A DNA stretch of 64,000 nt from Geomonas sp. RF6 (GTDB taxonomy: Bacteria; Desulfobacterota; Desulfuromonadia; Geobacterales; Geobacteraceae). The DNA is taken from positions 186,001 through 250,000 of the forward strand of contig NZ_CP087999.1 of assembly GCF_021044625.1 (NCBI RefSeq). The letters run 5' to 3'. The notes under the pieces were generated by a model. The model ran no database searches. It was not told the origin of the DNA and saw nothing but the letters and a program-made list of their open reading frames with translations. This document shows, piece after piece, positions 38,605 through 47,603 of the stretch (positions within the stretch are counted from its first letter, which is position 1; the number at the start of each line of letters is the position of its first letter). The position numbers and the translations under genes are program-made.

Positions 38605-41301
38605 ATGGATAGCACGGTAGCGGCAAGCCCACTCATGGCCACCATTCTCGATTCCATCCCGATCCCCATATTCTTCAAGGACGAACACGGACGCTACCTG
38701 AGCTGCAATACCTCCTACGAGTCGTTCTTCGGGATCTCCCGACAGGAGATGGCCGGAAAGACGGTCCACGAGCTCTTCGCCCCCTCCTATGCTGACAAGT
38801 TCCGGGAGATGGACCTCCAGCTTTACAACACCCCCGGCGTCCAGATGTATGAAGGGCGCGTCCTCAACGCCGACGCCGAAAACCGCGAGGTCATCTTCCA
38901 CAAAGCCACCTTTTGCCGCCCCGATGGAGAGATCGCGGGGATCGTCGGAGTCGTCCTCGACAGCACACAGCTGAAGGAAACGGAAAAGAAACTGCTCGGG
39001 GTGAAGACCTCCTTCAACCGCATTTTCGACGCCATACCGGACCTCGTCTCCGTGGTGGACCGTGACCTGCGCATCATCTACAGCAACTGGAACGGAGGGT
39101 TCGACTACGTCCCGGAGGAGGTCCGCGCCAGCGACTGCCACTGCTATGAGGCCTACTACCCGGAGCAGGGAAAGCCGTGCGACGAGTGCCACCTGGAAAA
39201 AGTCTTCAGCACCGGGCGACCGGTGGTGACGGAAAAGTACAACCCGCGCGTCGGGTACCTGGAGATCTACGCCTTTCCTGTCCTCGATGATGACGGCACC
39301 GTCATCATGGCCACCGAGTACCTGCGCAACATCAACAGCCGGAAGAAGGCCGCTGATGCGCTGCGGCAGGCGAACCACATCCTGGAGGCGATAATCAACG
39401 CCTCCCCCCTCGCCATCATCGCCCTCGACAGCGACATCAACCTCACGCTCTGGAACGATGCCGCGGAGGAGATGTTCGGCTGGAAAAGGGAAGAGGTCCT
39501 TTACAAGCCGTACCCCATCGTTCCGGAGGACCGGGACGGCGAGGTGCTGAAAAACGTGCGCCAGCTGAACAAGGGGAAGGTGTGCCGCGCTCACGAGACG
39601 CAGCGCAAGAAAAAGGACGGCACCCTCATCGACGTGAGCCTCTCCACCGCCGTCATGCCCGGGCCGGACGGGGGGACGATCGGGTACATGGCGATCCTCT
39701 CCGACATCACCGAGAACAAGCGGGCACAGCGCGAGCTGCGGGAGTCGGAGGCCAATTACCGCGCCATCTTCGACGCGGCAAACGATGCCATCTTTGTCCT
39801 CGACGTGGAGACCGGCAACATCCTCGATGTGAACCGCAAGCTGTGCGAGATGTACGGCTACAGCCGGGAGGAGACCCTCCTTCTCACCATCGAAGACTTG
39901 AGCGCCGGCGAGGGGCCGTACAACCAGGAAAACGCACTCAAGCAGATCAGGAAGGCCCGGGACAACGTTTCCCATCTCTTTGAGTGGATCGCGAAGGACA
40001 GGTCCGGACGGCGCTTCTGGGTCGAGGTCAACATGAGGGGGGCGGTGCTGAGGGGAAAGCAGCGGGCCCTCGCCGTCGTGCGCGACATAACGGAGCGCAA
40101 GGAAGCGATGGAGGCGCTCAGGGAGAGCGAGGAGAGGTTCAGGCAGATCTTCGAGGAAGACGAGGATGCCGCCCTCATTCTCGCCCCCGCCACCTTTGCC
40201 ATAGTCGACGCAAACGCCGCTGCAGTGCGTATGTTCGGGCATACCAAGAAGGAGATACGGAAAAGCCCCCTCTCCTTTTTCATGTCGGAAGAGGAGTTTC
40301 ACAAGGTCTCGGAGACCTTTCTCCCTGCGGAGAGCGTGACAGAAACGAGGAGCCGGACGTACCGCATCGACCGGGTAGCCATCGTCAGCCGCAACGGAAA
40401 GGAGCTGGTGACATCGGTGCGCGGCAAGATCATGAGGTCGCAGGGGAACAACTACATCTACTGCACCTTCAGAGACATCACCGAAAAGCTGCGGCTCAAG
40501 GAAGAACGCAAGCGGATCGAGGAGAAGCTGCTGCAGACGAACAAGATGACCGCCCTCGGCACCCTCGCCTCCGGCATCGCCCACGAGATAAACAACCCCA
40601 ACAACTACATTCTCTCCACCTCCCAATTTCTCCACGAGGCGTGGAAGGACATCGAGCAGATCTTGATGGAGTACGGGCGGGAAAATGGCGAATTCACCAT
40701 CGGGGGATTGCCGGACAAGGAAGCAGGAGAGGTGATCCCGAAGCTCCTGGTGAGCCTCGAGGAGGGGTCGGTCCGCATCAAGAACATCGTCGAGGGGCTG
40801 AAGAATTTTGCCCGGCAGGAAAAGCAGCCGTACCGCACGGTGATCGACGTCAACATGGCGGTGCGGGCATCGGTGAATCTCCTCGGCAACCAGATCCGCA
40901 AGTACACGGACAACTTCTTCTGCACCCTCGATGAAAATGTCCCGAAGGTGGAGGGGAGCTTCCAGCAGATCGAGCAGGTCATTCTCAATCTCACCATCAA
41001 TGCGCTGCAGTCGTTGCCGAACAAGAACTCGGGCGTGTACCTCAGCACCTTTTACGACAGGAAGGCGCACCAGGTCTGGATACGGGTTCGGGATCAGGGA
41101 ACGGGGATACCGCGTGAGTTGCAGTCGCGCATCATGGAGCCGTTTTTCACCACCAGGAGCGACCAGGGAGGGACCGGGCTTGGGCTCTCCATCTGTTACT
41201 CCATCATCAAGAAGCACCAGGGTACCATCGAGTATGAGTCCGACCTCCGCCTCGGCACGACCTTCACGGTGAGGCTGCCGGTTTACGGCGCGAAGCTGTG
41301 A
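38605..41301 (+). CDS. Five-PAS sensor histidine kinase
   Basis: 898-aa cytosolic kinase without a membrane helix or signal peptide. Five PAS-type domains in order: about 10-130, 135-245, 255-370, 380-500 and 510-635. The second has a Cys cluster ([19 protein letters not shown]) that could bind a metal or heme, as in other deltaproteobacterial PAS proteins. The kinase core follows: H-box [12 protein letters not shown] with H660, N-box [11 protein letters not shown]1 [13 protein letters not shown] and G2 GGTGLGL. GGAG precedes ATG. The next gene, across a 9-bp minisatellite, is a sigma-54 response regulator, which is the probable partner. A cytosolic redox or metabolite signal is likely; the ligand is unknown. 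Confidence 0.93.
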   Translation: MDSTVAASPLMATILDSIPIPIFFKDEHGRYLSCNTSYESFFGISRQEMAGKTVHELFAPSYADKFREMDLQLYNTPGVQMYEGRVLNADAENREVIFHKATFCRPDGEIAGIVGVVLDSTQLKETEKKLLGVKTSFNRIFDAIPDLVSVVDRDLRIIYSNWNGGFDYVPEEVRASDCHCYEAYYPEQGKPCDECHLEKVFSTGRPVVTEKYNPRVGYLEIYAFPVLDDDGTVIMATEYLRNINSRKKAADALRQANHILEAIINASPLAIIALDSDINLTLWNDAAEEMFGWKREEVLYKPYPIVPEDRDGEVLKNVRQLNKGKVCRAHETQRKKKDGTLIDVSLSTAVMPGPDGGTIGYMAILSDITENKRAQRELRESEANYRAIFDAANDAIFVLDVETGNILDVNRKLCEMYGYSREETLLLTIEDLSAGEGPYNQENALKQIRKARDNVSHLFEWIAKDRSGRRFWVEVNMRGAVLRGKQRALAVVRDITERKEAMEALRESEERFRQIFEEDEDAALILAPATFAIVDANAAAVRMFGHTKKEIRKSPLSFFMSEEEFHKVSETFLPAESVTETRSRTYRIDRVAIVSRNGKELVTSVRGKIMRSQGNNYIYCTFRDITEKLRLKEERKRIEEKLLQTNKMTALGTLASGIAHEINNPNNYILSTSQFLHEAWKDIEQILMEYGRENGEFTIGGLPDKEAGEVIPKLLVSLEEGSVRIKNIVEGLKNFARQEKQPYRTVIDVNMAVRASVNLLGNQIRKYTDNFFCTLDENVPKVEGSFQQIEQVILNLTINALQSLPNKNSGVYLSTFYDRKAHQVWIRVRDQGTGIPRELQSRIMEPFFTTRSDQGGTGLGLSICYSIIKKHQGTIEYESDLRLGTTFTVRLPVYGAKL

Positions 41302-41310
41302 CCACCATGG

Positions 41311-41427
41311 CTGGTCCGACTGGTCCGACTGGTCCGGCTGGTCCGACTGGTCCGACTGGTCCGGCTGGTCCGACTGGTCCGACTGGTCCGACTGGTCCGA
41401 CTGGTCCGACTGGTCCGACTGGTCCGA
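41311..41427. repeat. 9-bp minisatellite, 13 units
   Basis: Thirteen back-to-back copies of CTGGTCCGA, with CTGGTCCGG at units 3 and 6 only, filling most of the 156-base gap between the kinase and its presumed response regulator. It begins 9 bases after the kinase stop. On the minus strand it would encode Ser-Asp-Gln repeats, but there is no credible gene there. Confidence 0.95.
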
Positions 41428-41457
41428 TCTCAAAACACTGATATCCGAGGAACAGCT

Positions 41458-42873
41458 ATGTCCGCCTGCTACGAAAAAGTTCTCCTTGTCGACGACGAAC
41501 AGAGCATCCTGCTCGGCTCGCGCACCCTTTTGCGCAGCGCGGGTATCATGGAAGTCCTCACCCTCGATGACAGCAGGAAGGTCATGCCGCTCATCGAAAG
41601 GGAAGAGGTCGATGTCGTGGTTCTCGACCTCTTCATGCCGTACCTCGGCGGGCGGGAACTTCTGGCCGAGATCTCCCGCGAGCACCCCCACATCCCGATT
41701 GTGGTCATCACAGCGGCGGACGAGCTCGAAACAGCCGTCGATTGCATGAAGGCGGGCGCCTTCGACTACCTGGTAAAACCAGTGGAACGCACACGCCTTA
41801 TATCGAGCGTAAAGAAGGCGATCGAGATCTGCAGGCTGAAAAACCAGATGAGCGACCTCAAGAAACAGTTCTTCCAGAAGAAAGTGGAAGCCCCGGAAAC
41901 CTTTTCCTCCATCATCACTGTGAGCGAAAAGATGACTTCCATCTTCCAGTACATAGAGGTGGTGGCACGGTCCAACGAAGCGGTGCTCGTAACCGGGGAA
42001 ACGGGGGTCGGGAAGGAGCTGGTAGCCAGGGCGGTACACAAGGCGAGCGGGCTCAAGGGAAACTTCGTCCCGGTGAACGTCGCCGGGCTCGATGACACCC
42101 TTTTTTCCGACACCCTCTTTGGCCACCACAAGGGTGCCTTCACCGGGGCGGAGAAGGCGCGCGAGGGGATGATTGCGCAGGCCGCCGGGGGGACCCTCTT
42201 TCTCGATGAGATCGGTGACCTCCCCGAGGTTTCCCAGGTGAAGCTCCTGAGGCTCCTCCAGGAACGGGAGTATTACGCGATCGGCTCCGATGTCCCCAGA
42301 AAGAGCAACGCACGGATAGTAGCGGCGAATAACAGGTGCCTGAGAGATCTGGTGCAGCAGGGAAAATTCCGCAAGGATCTTTACTACCGGCTCTGCACCC
42401 ACTATGTGACCATCCCCCCGCTGCGGGAGCGGATCGAGGACATCCCCCACCTTCTGGACCACTTCCTCAAGAAGGCCGCAAACGCACTCGGGAAGGAGGT
42501 GCCGCTCCTCCCCTCCCAGGCGATCCCGCTCCTCGCCAACTACGCCTTCCCGGGGAATGTCCGGGAGCTGGAAGCGATGGTGCACGACGCGGTGGCGCGG
42601 CACAAGTCCGGGACCCTTTCTCTCGAGAGCTTCAAGCGGAGCATGAAGGCCGGCAAAGAGCTCAACCCCGGCGCTGCGGCAGAGCTTCCCGCCGCGGGAG
42701 CGACGGCCGCTCCAGCCGGTCCCCTGCCGACCCTCAAGGAGGCCGAGGAGATCCTGGTGCGGGAAGCGCTGCGGCGGGCCCAGGGAAACCAGGGGATCGC
42801 GGCCTCCCTTCTCGGCATAACCCGCACCGCTCTCAACAAGCGGCTCAAAAAGGAGCCGGCGCTTCTCCTTTAG
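41458..42873 (+). CDS. Sigma-54-dependent response regulator (NtrC family)
   Basis: 471 aa. Receiver domain 1-120 with D57 (VVVLDLFMP) and K107 (LVKPVE), AAA+ activator domain about 148-380 with Walker A GETGVGKE (180-187), the sigma-54 contact loop GAFTGA (226-231), Walker B GGTLFLDEIGDLP and the sensor region PPLRERIEDIP, an Ala/Pro linker (about 405-425) and a Fis-type helix-turn-helix (AQGNQGIAASLLGITRTALNKR). It activates transcription from GG-N10-GC promoters when phosphorylated. The upstream five-PAS kinase is the likely sensor. The first downstream gene has such a promoter at 43050-43066 and paired 24-bp repeats upstream of it, so the alcohol dehydrogenase genes are the likely target. 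Confidence 0.95.
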   Translation: MSACYEKVLLVDDEQSILLGSRTLLRSAGIMEVLTLDDSRKVMPLIEREEVDVVVLDLFMPYLGGRELLAEISREHPHIPIVVITAADELETAVDCMKAGAFDYLVKPVERTRLISSVKKAIEICRLKNQMSDLKKQFFQKKVEAPETFSSIITVSEKMTSIFQYIEVVARSNEAVLVTGETGVGKELVARAVHKASGLKGNFVPVNVAGLDDTLFSDTLFGHHKGAFTGAEKAREGMIAQAAGGTLFLDEIGDLPEVSQVKLLRLLQEREYYAIGSDVPRKSNARIVAANNRCLRDLVQQGKFRKDLYYRLCTHYVTIPPLRERIEDIPHLLDHFLKKAANALGKEVPLLPSQAIPLLANYAFPGNVRELEAMVHDAVARHKSGTLSLESFKRSMKAGKELNPGAAAELPAAGATAAPAGPLPTLKEAEEILVREALRRAQGNQGIAASLLGITRTALNKRLKKEPALLL

Positions 42874-42874
42874 C

Positions 42875-42898
42875 CCCCCCTGTGCCTTTTGTCACACC
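42875..42898. promoter_or_regulatory. Upstream direct repeat 1, candidate activator site
   Basis: CCCCCCTGTGCC followed by TTTTGTCACACC. It contains the inverted core TGTG-N8-CACA. A second copy, differing at one base, is at 42964-42987. It lies about 175 bases upstream of the GG-N10-GC promoter. Confidence 0.5.
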
Positions 42899-42901
42899 TG
42901 A

Positions 42902-42947
42902 GCCGATCGTCACAGCCTCCCGCACCTGAGGCGGCGATCGGCTTTTT
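42902..42947 (+). terminator. Terminator of the sigma-54 regulator gene
   Basis: Outer stem GCCGATCG / CGATCGGC enclosing a second stem GCCTC / GAGGC, followed by TTTTT. It begins 29 bases after the stop and lies between the two direct repeats. Confidence 0.8.
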
Positions 42948-42963
42948 CTCGCCTCCCCCCTCT

Positions 42964-42987
42964 CCCCCCTGTGCCTTTTCTCACACC
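42964..42987. promoter_or_regulatory. Upstream direct repeat 2, candidate activator site
   Basis: CCCCCCTGTGCC followed by TTTTCTCACACC; identical to 42875-42898 except for one base. It is about 65-85 bases upstream of the promoter and 89 bases from repeat 1, a usual range for enhancer-like sites of sigma-54 activators. Confidence 0.5.
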
Positions 42988-43049
42988 CCACGCGTTACCG
43001 ACAGCGCAGAATTACCTTTACATACCGAGATGTTACAACACCCAATCCT

Positions 43050-43066
43050 CCGGCACGCTCCCTGCT
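43050..43066 (+). promoter_or_regulatory. Candidate sigma-54 promoter for alcohol dehydrogenase genes
   Basis: CCGGCACGCTCCCTGCT compares with the consensus TTGGCACG-N4-TTGCT: invariant GG (43052-43053) and GC (43064-43065) with exactly ten bases between. Transcription would start near 43077, 34 bases before the ATG at 43111. Confidence 0.65.
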
Positions 43067-43110
43067 CAAGGGAAAGGAGCAGTTAAAAAACTCTCAGGAG
43101 GAAAAGAACA

Positions 43111-44274
43111 ATGACGATGCCCTTAACGGTAACCAGGTTCCTCATGCCCCCCATCACCCTCATAGGCTGCGGCGCAGCGAAAGGCGTCGGCGACAACTTG
43201 AAGACCTTGGGTGCCAAAAAGGCCCTCATCGTCACCGACAAGGGGCTCGCGAAGATCGGCGTGGCGGACACCATCAAGCAGTACATCGAGCAGGCAGGGC
43301 TGCAGGCGGTGATCTATGACGGCGCCGAGCCGAACCCCACCGACCAGAATGTCGCCGACGGCCTCAAGGCCTACCAGCAGAACGGCTGCGACTCCATCGT
43401 ATCTCTCGGCGGCGGCAGCTCGCATGACTGCGGCAAAGGGGTCGGGATCGTCGCCACCAACGGCGGCACCATCCAGGACTACAAGGGGATCGACACCGTG
43501 ACGAAGCCGATGCCCCCCTTCGTCGCCCTCAACACCACCGCCGGCACCGGCAGTGAAATGACGCCGGCCGCTGTCATCACCAACACCTCCAACCACGTAA
43601 AGATGGTGGTATGGAGCATCAACGTCTCCCCGAACGTCTCCATCAACGACCCCGAGCTCATGACCGGCATGCCTCCGGCACTGACCGCCGCGACCGGTAT
43701 GGACGCGCTGACCCACGCCATAGAAGCGTATGTGGCAGCCTTCGCCAACCCGAAGAGCGACGCGCTGGCCCTGCAGGCGATCAAGCTGATCGCGAAGTAC
43801 CTGCAAAAGGCAGTCGCCAACGGCCAGGACATCGAGGCACGCACCGGCATGGCATATGCCGAATACCTGGCAGGCGAGGCATTCAGCTCCGCAGGTCTTG
43901 GCATCGCGCACTCTCTCGCCCATCAGCCCGGCAGCTTCATCGGCCTGCCGCACGGCGTCTGCAACGCCATCTTCCTCCCGCTGGTATGCGAATTCAACAT
44001 GATCGCCTGCGTGGAAAAGTACGCCGACGTCGCCGAGGCGATGGGTATCGACACCACCGGCATGACCGAGAGAGCGGCCGCCGTTGCAGCTATCGAGGCG
44101 ATCAAGACCCTTTCCGCCGACATCGGCATCCCCGCCGGCCTCTCCGAGCTCGGGATGAAAGAGAAGGACATTCCGGAAATGGCCGAGTGGGCCATGAAGG
44201 AAGTCTGCACTCCGACCAACCCGCGCGTCACCCGGGTCCAGGACATGATCGAGCTCTATAAGCGGGCGCTGTAG
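43111..44274 (+). CDS. Iron-containing alcohol dehydrogenase 1
   Basis: 387 aa, group III Fe-dependent alcohol dehydrogenase. The NAD-binding half has SLGGGSSHDCGKG (GGGS at 100-103). The metal ligands are D198, H202 (MDALTHAIEAY), H267 and H281 (GIAHSLAHQPG and LPHGVCNA), with spacing equal or close to E. coli FucO. It interconverts primary alcohols and aldehydes with NAD(H). GGAGG nine bases before ATG. It is preceded by the sigma-54 promoter and followed 170 bases later by a close paralogue, so an alcohol-oxidation locus under the adjacent regulator is likely. Substrate not predictable; ethanol, propanediol or butanol are all used by relatives. Confidence 0.95.
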   Translation: MTMPLTVTRFLMPPITLIGCGAAKGVGDNLKTLGAKKALIVTDKGLAKIGVADTIKQYIEQAGLQAVIYDGAEPNPTDQNVADGLKAYQQNGCDSIVSLGGGSSHDCGKGVGIVATNGGTIQDYKGIDTVTKPMPPFVALNTTAGTGSEMTPAAVITNTSNHVKMVVWSINVSPNVSINDPELMTGMPPALTAATGMDALTHAIEAYVAAFANPKSDALALQAIKLIAKYLQKAVANGQDIEARTGMAYAEYLAGEAFSSAGLGIAHSLAHQPGSFIGLPHGVCNAIFLPLVCEFNMIACVEKYADVAEAMGIDTTGMTERAAAVAAIEAIKTLSADIGIPAGLSELGMKEKDIPEMAEWAMKEVCTPTNPRVTRVQDMIELYKRAL

Positions 44275-44448
44275 CCCCTGATCATCCCGGGAGCCGATCA
44301 GCAACCTCTTTCACGGTCGGGGTGGATGGCATGGCCGGATCAGGAACCATCCCCCTCCTGGTCCCGCCCTTGAAGGAGAGGAGGGGCAGCACACGCTGTG
44401 GGCTGATCGGTTCCAGGGATGCACTACTAAACTACGGAGGAAATGACA

Positions 44449-45612
44449 ATGGCACTAGCAGACGAGGTCTTCGATTTCTTTATCCCTTCAATTACCAAAA
44501 TGGGCGTGGGCGCAGTAAAGCAGCTCGGCTCGGCAGCCAAATATCTCGGCGCGCAAAAGGCGCTCATCGTCACCGACCAGGGGCTGGTGAAGCTCGGGGT
44601 GGCGGACCAGATGAAGAAGCTTCTGGAGGATTCCGGGATCGCCGCAGTCATCTACGGCGGCGCCGAACCGAACCCGACCGACAAAAACGTCCGCGAGGGG
44701 GTGAAGATCTACAAGGAGAGCAAGTGCGACGCGCTCGTCAGCCTCGGCGGCGGCAGCTCCCATGACTGCGCCAAGGGGATCGGGATCGTCGTCTCCAATG
44801 GCGGCGATATCCGCGAGTATGCCGGTATCGACACGGTGCCGAAAGCGCTCCCGCCGTTCATAGCGATCAACACGACCGCCGGGACCGCGAGCGAGATGAC
44901 CCGCTTTGCGGTAATCACCAACACCGACACCCACGTAAAGATGATCTTTGCCACCGCGCGGATCACCCCGGCCATCGCCATAAACGATCCTGTCCTCATG
45001 GTGGGAATGCCTCCGGCACTTACCGCCGCCACCGGCATGGACGCCCTCACGCACGCCATCGAGGCGTACGTTGCGGCACTCGCCAATCCGGTAACCGACG
45101 CCTGCGCCCTTGCAGCGATCCGTCTCGTGGCCGAGTGGCTCTCCCCGGCGGTGGCAAACGGCGACAACCTGATGGCGCGCGACAAGATGGCCTATGCCGA
45201 GTACCTCGCGGGGATGGCATTCAACAACGCCGGCATCGGTATCGTGCACGCCATGGCGCACCAGCCGGGCGCGCTCCTCAACAAGCCGCACGGCGTGTGC
45301 AACGCGATCCTCCTGCCGCACGGCTGCAGCTTCAACCTTATCGCCTGCCCGCAGCGTTTTGCCGACATTGCAGAGGCGATGGGAGTGGATATCACCGGGC
45401 TCATGCCGATGGAAGCAGCAGAAAAAGGGGTGGAGGCGATCAGGAAGCTCTCCGCGTCGGTGGGGATCCCTGCAGGTCTTTCCGCTATCGGAGTGAAGGA
45501 GAGCGATATACCGGTCCTCGCCGAGAGCGCCTTCAAGGACATCTGCTGCCTCTTCAACCCGCGCAAGATAAGGCCTGACGACATCGTCGAGCTGTACAAG
45601 CAGGCGATGTAG
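44449..45612 (+). CDS. Iron-containing alcohol dehydrogenase 2
   Basis: 387 aa from the second of two in-frame ATGs (44443 and 44449); GGAGGAA is only two bases from the first but ideally spaced for the second. A paralogue of the preceding gene, with the same motifs: SLGGGSSHDCAKG, GMDALTHAIEAY, GIVHAMAHQPG and KPHGVCNA containing the four metal ligands. Differences include the C-terminal DICCLFNPRKIR in place of EVCTPTNPRVTR and an AGTASEM in place of AGTGSEM. No separate promoter of GG-N10-GC type was found in the 174-base gap, so it is probably transcribed from the upstream promoter. Tandem copies may differ in substrate or in direction of use. Confidence 0.94.
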   Translation: MALADEVFDFFIPSITKMGVGAVKQLGSAAKYLGAQKALIVTDQGLVKLGVADQMKKLLEDSGIAAVIYGGAEPNPTDKNVREGVKIYKESKCDALVSLGGGSSHDCAKGIGIVVSNGGDIREYAGIDTVPKALPPFIAINTTAGTASEMTRFAVITNTDTHVKMIFATARITPAIAINDPVLMVGMPPALTAATGMDALTHAIEAYVAALANPVTDACALAAIRLVAEWLSPAVANGDNLMARDKMAYAEYLAGMAFNNAGIGIVHAMAHQPGALLNKPHGVCNAILLPHGCSFNLIACPQRFADIAEAMGVDITGLMPMEAAEKGVEAIRKLSASVGIPAGLSAIGVKESDIPVLAESAFKDICCLFNPRKIRPDDIVELYKQAM

Positions 45613-45713
45613 CGGCGCAGTGGCCAGGGGGGACTCGCGTCCCCCCTTTGCGAAGGCTCATCGGAAAATTCCGGAAGCCGCACTATGTCGCAACGAAGCG
45701 CCGCACGAGACCC

Positions 45714-45987
45714 CGCGTCCCCCCCTTTGCGAAGGGGGGACAGGGGGGATTTGCCTTGTTGGCGGATTTCTACAACCACTTGTGGGAGCCATCCCGCAAA
45801 CTGCGCTAGCAGATGACAGTGATGCTGGCCGTGCTTTCCTTCTGCAGGAACAGGGTCGAGGGTCCATCGATTCAGCTACACCAACAGGCATTTTCGGAAC
45901 CACTGCCGCGCGTTGTCGAGACCATTCTGAAGATGCCAACCCAGGACCTAAATCCCCCCTGTCCCCCCTTCGCAAAGGGGGGGACGT
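45714..45987. repeat. C/G-rich inverted-repeat element (copy 2)
   Basis: Left arm 45714-45752 (CGCGTCCCCCCCTTTGCGAA to GGGATTT) and inverted right arm 45950-45987 (AAATCCCCCCTGTCC to GGGGGGGACGT), with about 197 bases between. An additional fragment of the arm is at 45634-45657. Same arms and size as 19171-19442, but the interiors are largely diverged. Confidence 0.8.
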
Positions 45988-46099
45988 GATGACGGACTCC
46001 TTCGAAGGGGCACAACTGCTAGTTACCCGCAATTTCAGGGCCCCTGCCCGCGGGGGGAGTCATGCAATGCACAACACTTTTACTCACGGAGGTGAACGG

Positions 46100-46999
46100 A
46101 TGAAGAAGATACTGGTTGCCCTAATGCTCTGCACAGGTCTCGCACTGCCCGACCTCTCCTTTGCGGCAAACGCAAGGGACTACATTCCGGCGCCCCCGGG
46201 AACCTTTCTATTCTGCTCCTACTTCAAGCACATCACAGCGCACAAGCTGTACAGCGACGGAAACAGGGTGAGCAGCGACTTCAACCTGTCCGAGAACATC
46301 GGCATCTTCAGGCCGGTCTACTACACCTCCATCGCCCCGAAGGCACTCTACGGCAACGGCCCCTTCACCATCGACCCGCAGTCGCTCGTTGTCTTTGGCG
46401 ACGCGGAACTGGACGGCTCTGCAACGGGGCAGACAAATCTCTCCGACTCCGGCTTTGCCGATCCTGTTCTCCTCACCACCTTCTGGTTCGTCAATGCTCC
46501 CGAAGACAAATTATGGGTAGGATTCACCCCGTACGTCACCATGCCGCTCGGCTCATATGACCGGACCCGCGGGCTCAACCTCGGCGCGAACCGCTGGGTC
46601 ATCAGGCCCGAGATCGGCATCGTGAAGGGGATCGGCGATCGCGCGTATGTGGACCTCGTCTTCAACGGCGACTTCTTCACGGACAACGACGACTACGGGA
46701 CCGGGGCGGACCGCGGGAAACTGGAGCAGGATCCGCTGTTCGGCTTCGAAACCCACGCAAGCTACGATATCACGAAGCAGTGGTTCGTGTCGCTGGACTA
46801 CTACTACAACAGGGGCGGGGAAACGAAGGTGAATGGCGTGAAACAAAATGACGAGCAGGAAAATCACGGGCTCGGGCTATCATTCTTCTGGGGGGTGGGG
46901 GATCACAACCAGCTGATGATCGAGTACAGGGACGACTTCTCCGTGAAGAGCGGTCCGGGAACCAATACCTTCACCGCACGCTGGGCGTACTTCTTCTAA
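46100..46999 (+). CDS. Outer-membrane transporter of the phenol meta-pathway (MetA/PF13557) type
   Basis: 299 aa from the ATG preceded by ACGGAGGTGAACGG; the upstream frame to 45620 runs through the repeat element and is not coding. Signal peptide MKKILVALMLCTGLALPDLSFA. The mature part is a beta-barrel: alternating strands (DYIPAPPGTFLFCSYFKH, KLWVGFTPYVTMPLGSY, WVIRPEIGIVKGI, AYVDLVFNGDFFTD, WFVSLDYYYNRGG, HGLGLSFFWGV, LMIEYRDDFSV) ending in aromatic F. This matches the transporter family often found near aromatic degradation or unknown hydrophobic-substrate genes. It is the first gene after the alcohol dehydrogenases but separated by 487 bases, so linkage is uncertain. Confidence 0.8.
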   Translation: MKKILVALMLCTGLALPDLSFAANARDYIPAPPGTFLFCSYFKHITAHKLYSDGNRVSSDFNLSENIGIFRPVYYTSIAPKALYGNGPFTIDPQSLVVFGDAELDGSATGQTNLSDSGFADPVLLTTFWFVNAPEDKLWVGFTPYVTMPLGSYDRTRGLNLGANRWVIRPEIGIVKGIGDRAYVDLVFNGDFFTDNDDYGTGADRGKLEQDPLFGFETHASYDITKQWFVSLDYYYNRGGETKVNGVKQNDEQENHGLGLSFFWGVGDHNQLMIEYRDDFSVKSGPGTNTFTARWAYFF

Positions 47000-47106
47000 A
47001 AGCCCGCGCTGCCGGTCGCTGGAAAGGACCGTGTCTCGCAAACGTCAACCCGCAAATCCTGGAGAGTATTAACCGGGGACCACTTGAACGTGAAAGGAGA
47101 TTGCCC

Positions 47107-47280
47107 ATGAAGCGCCTCACCGCCATTACCGCCCAGTTGCTAGTGATACTGTGCCTGCTCTTCTCCGTCTGCGCCGGCTGCCGGCATCTGCAGAAGGGGG
47201 AGACGGAGCGCTGCCCGTCCTGCGGACTCGAGTATCCTGCCGGAACGAAGCACGACTGCAACGGCAAGCACAAGGAGTAA
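47107..47280 (+). CDS. 57-aa zinc-ribbon-like small secreted protein or lipoprotein
   Basis: 57 aa. AAAGGAGA seven bases before ATG and a hydrophobic N-terminus (LLVILCLLFSVCAGC) indicate translation and export. C25 after CAG could be a lipidation site although position -3 is Cys, not the usual aliphatic residue. The mature part has CPSCG and a later HDC, a partial zinc-ribbon. It lies 107 bases after the outer-membrane protein gene, in the same direction, and is followed by its own terminator. Too short for many gene-callers. No known family. The conserved CxxC pair plus signal sequence suggests periplasmic metal or thiol chemistry, as a guess. Confidence 0.65.
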   Translation: MKRLTAITAQLLVILCLLFSVCAGCRHLQKGETERCPSCGLEYPAGTKHDCNGKHKE

Positions 47281-47286
47281 AAGCTC

Positions 47287-47324
47287 GCGGCGGCCGCCGG
47301 AGGATGGGCCGCCGCACCTTTTTT
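47287..47324 (+). terminator. Rho-independent terminator after the 57-aa gene
   Basis: Perfect stem GCGGCGGCC / GGCCGCCGC with an 11-base loop, then ACCTTTTTT. It starts 7 bases after the stop codon. Confidence 0.85.
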
Positions 47325-47603
47325 CATCTGCCCCCCCTGCGTACCAACTCAAGCCGCCCTCGACGAGGCCCCTTCCACGGGCCTCCGTCCACCCCGAGAT
47401 GACAGCTCTGACAAGCCATGCCTGCATCCTCCCCTCCACTGCAAAAAAAATTAGCCTCCGGTAAATTTTCGCATAAAACCTCTAGCACATTTTTCAAACT
47501 ATGTTACATTGCCCGGTATACTGCATACACGCCTGTTTATTGCACCCGTAAAGCGGTTCCACGTGGCTTTTGATTTTCCGACAACGACACAGAGGGAGGG
47601 ATT
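47325..47603. other. Intergenic region upstream of the liv operon
   Basis: The gap 47281-47603 is 323 bases with the terminator at its left end. The remainder is AT-rich from about 47440 and must contain the liv promoter. TATACT near 47515-47520 could be a -10 box, but no convincing -35 was found. No gene or repeat seen. Confidence 0.4.

Noticed and set aside
41311-41427. CRISPR array
   Set aside because: Units are 9 bases and directly adjacent with no spacers, so it is a minisatellite.
38515-42603. Open frame of 1362 aa on the minus strand across the kinase and sigma-54 regulator
   Set aside because: Antisense to two genes with clear motifs; no domain in the translation, no ribosome-binding site; a by-product of high GC third positions. 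The Ser-Asp-Gln repeats in it come from the minisatellite.
45620-46099. Upstream extension of the outer-membrane protein frame
   Set aside because: Runs through the C/G-rich repeat element; the signal peptide and perfect ribosome-binding site are at 46100.
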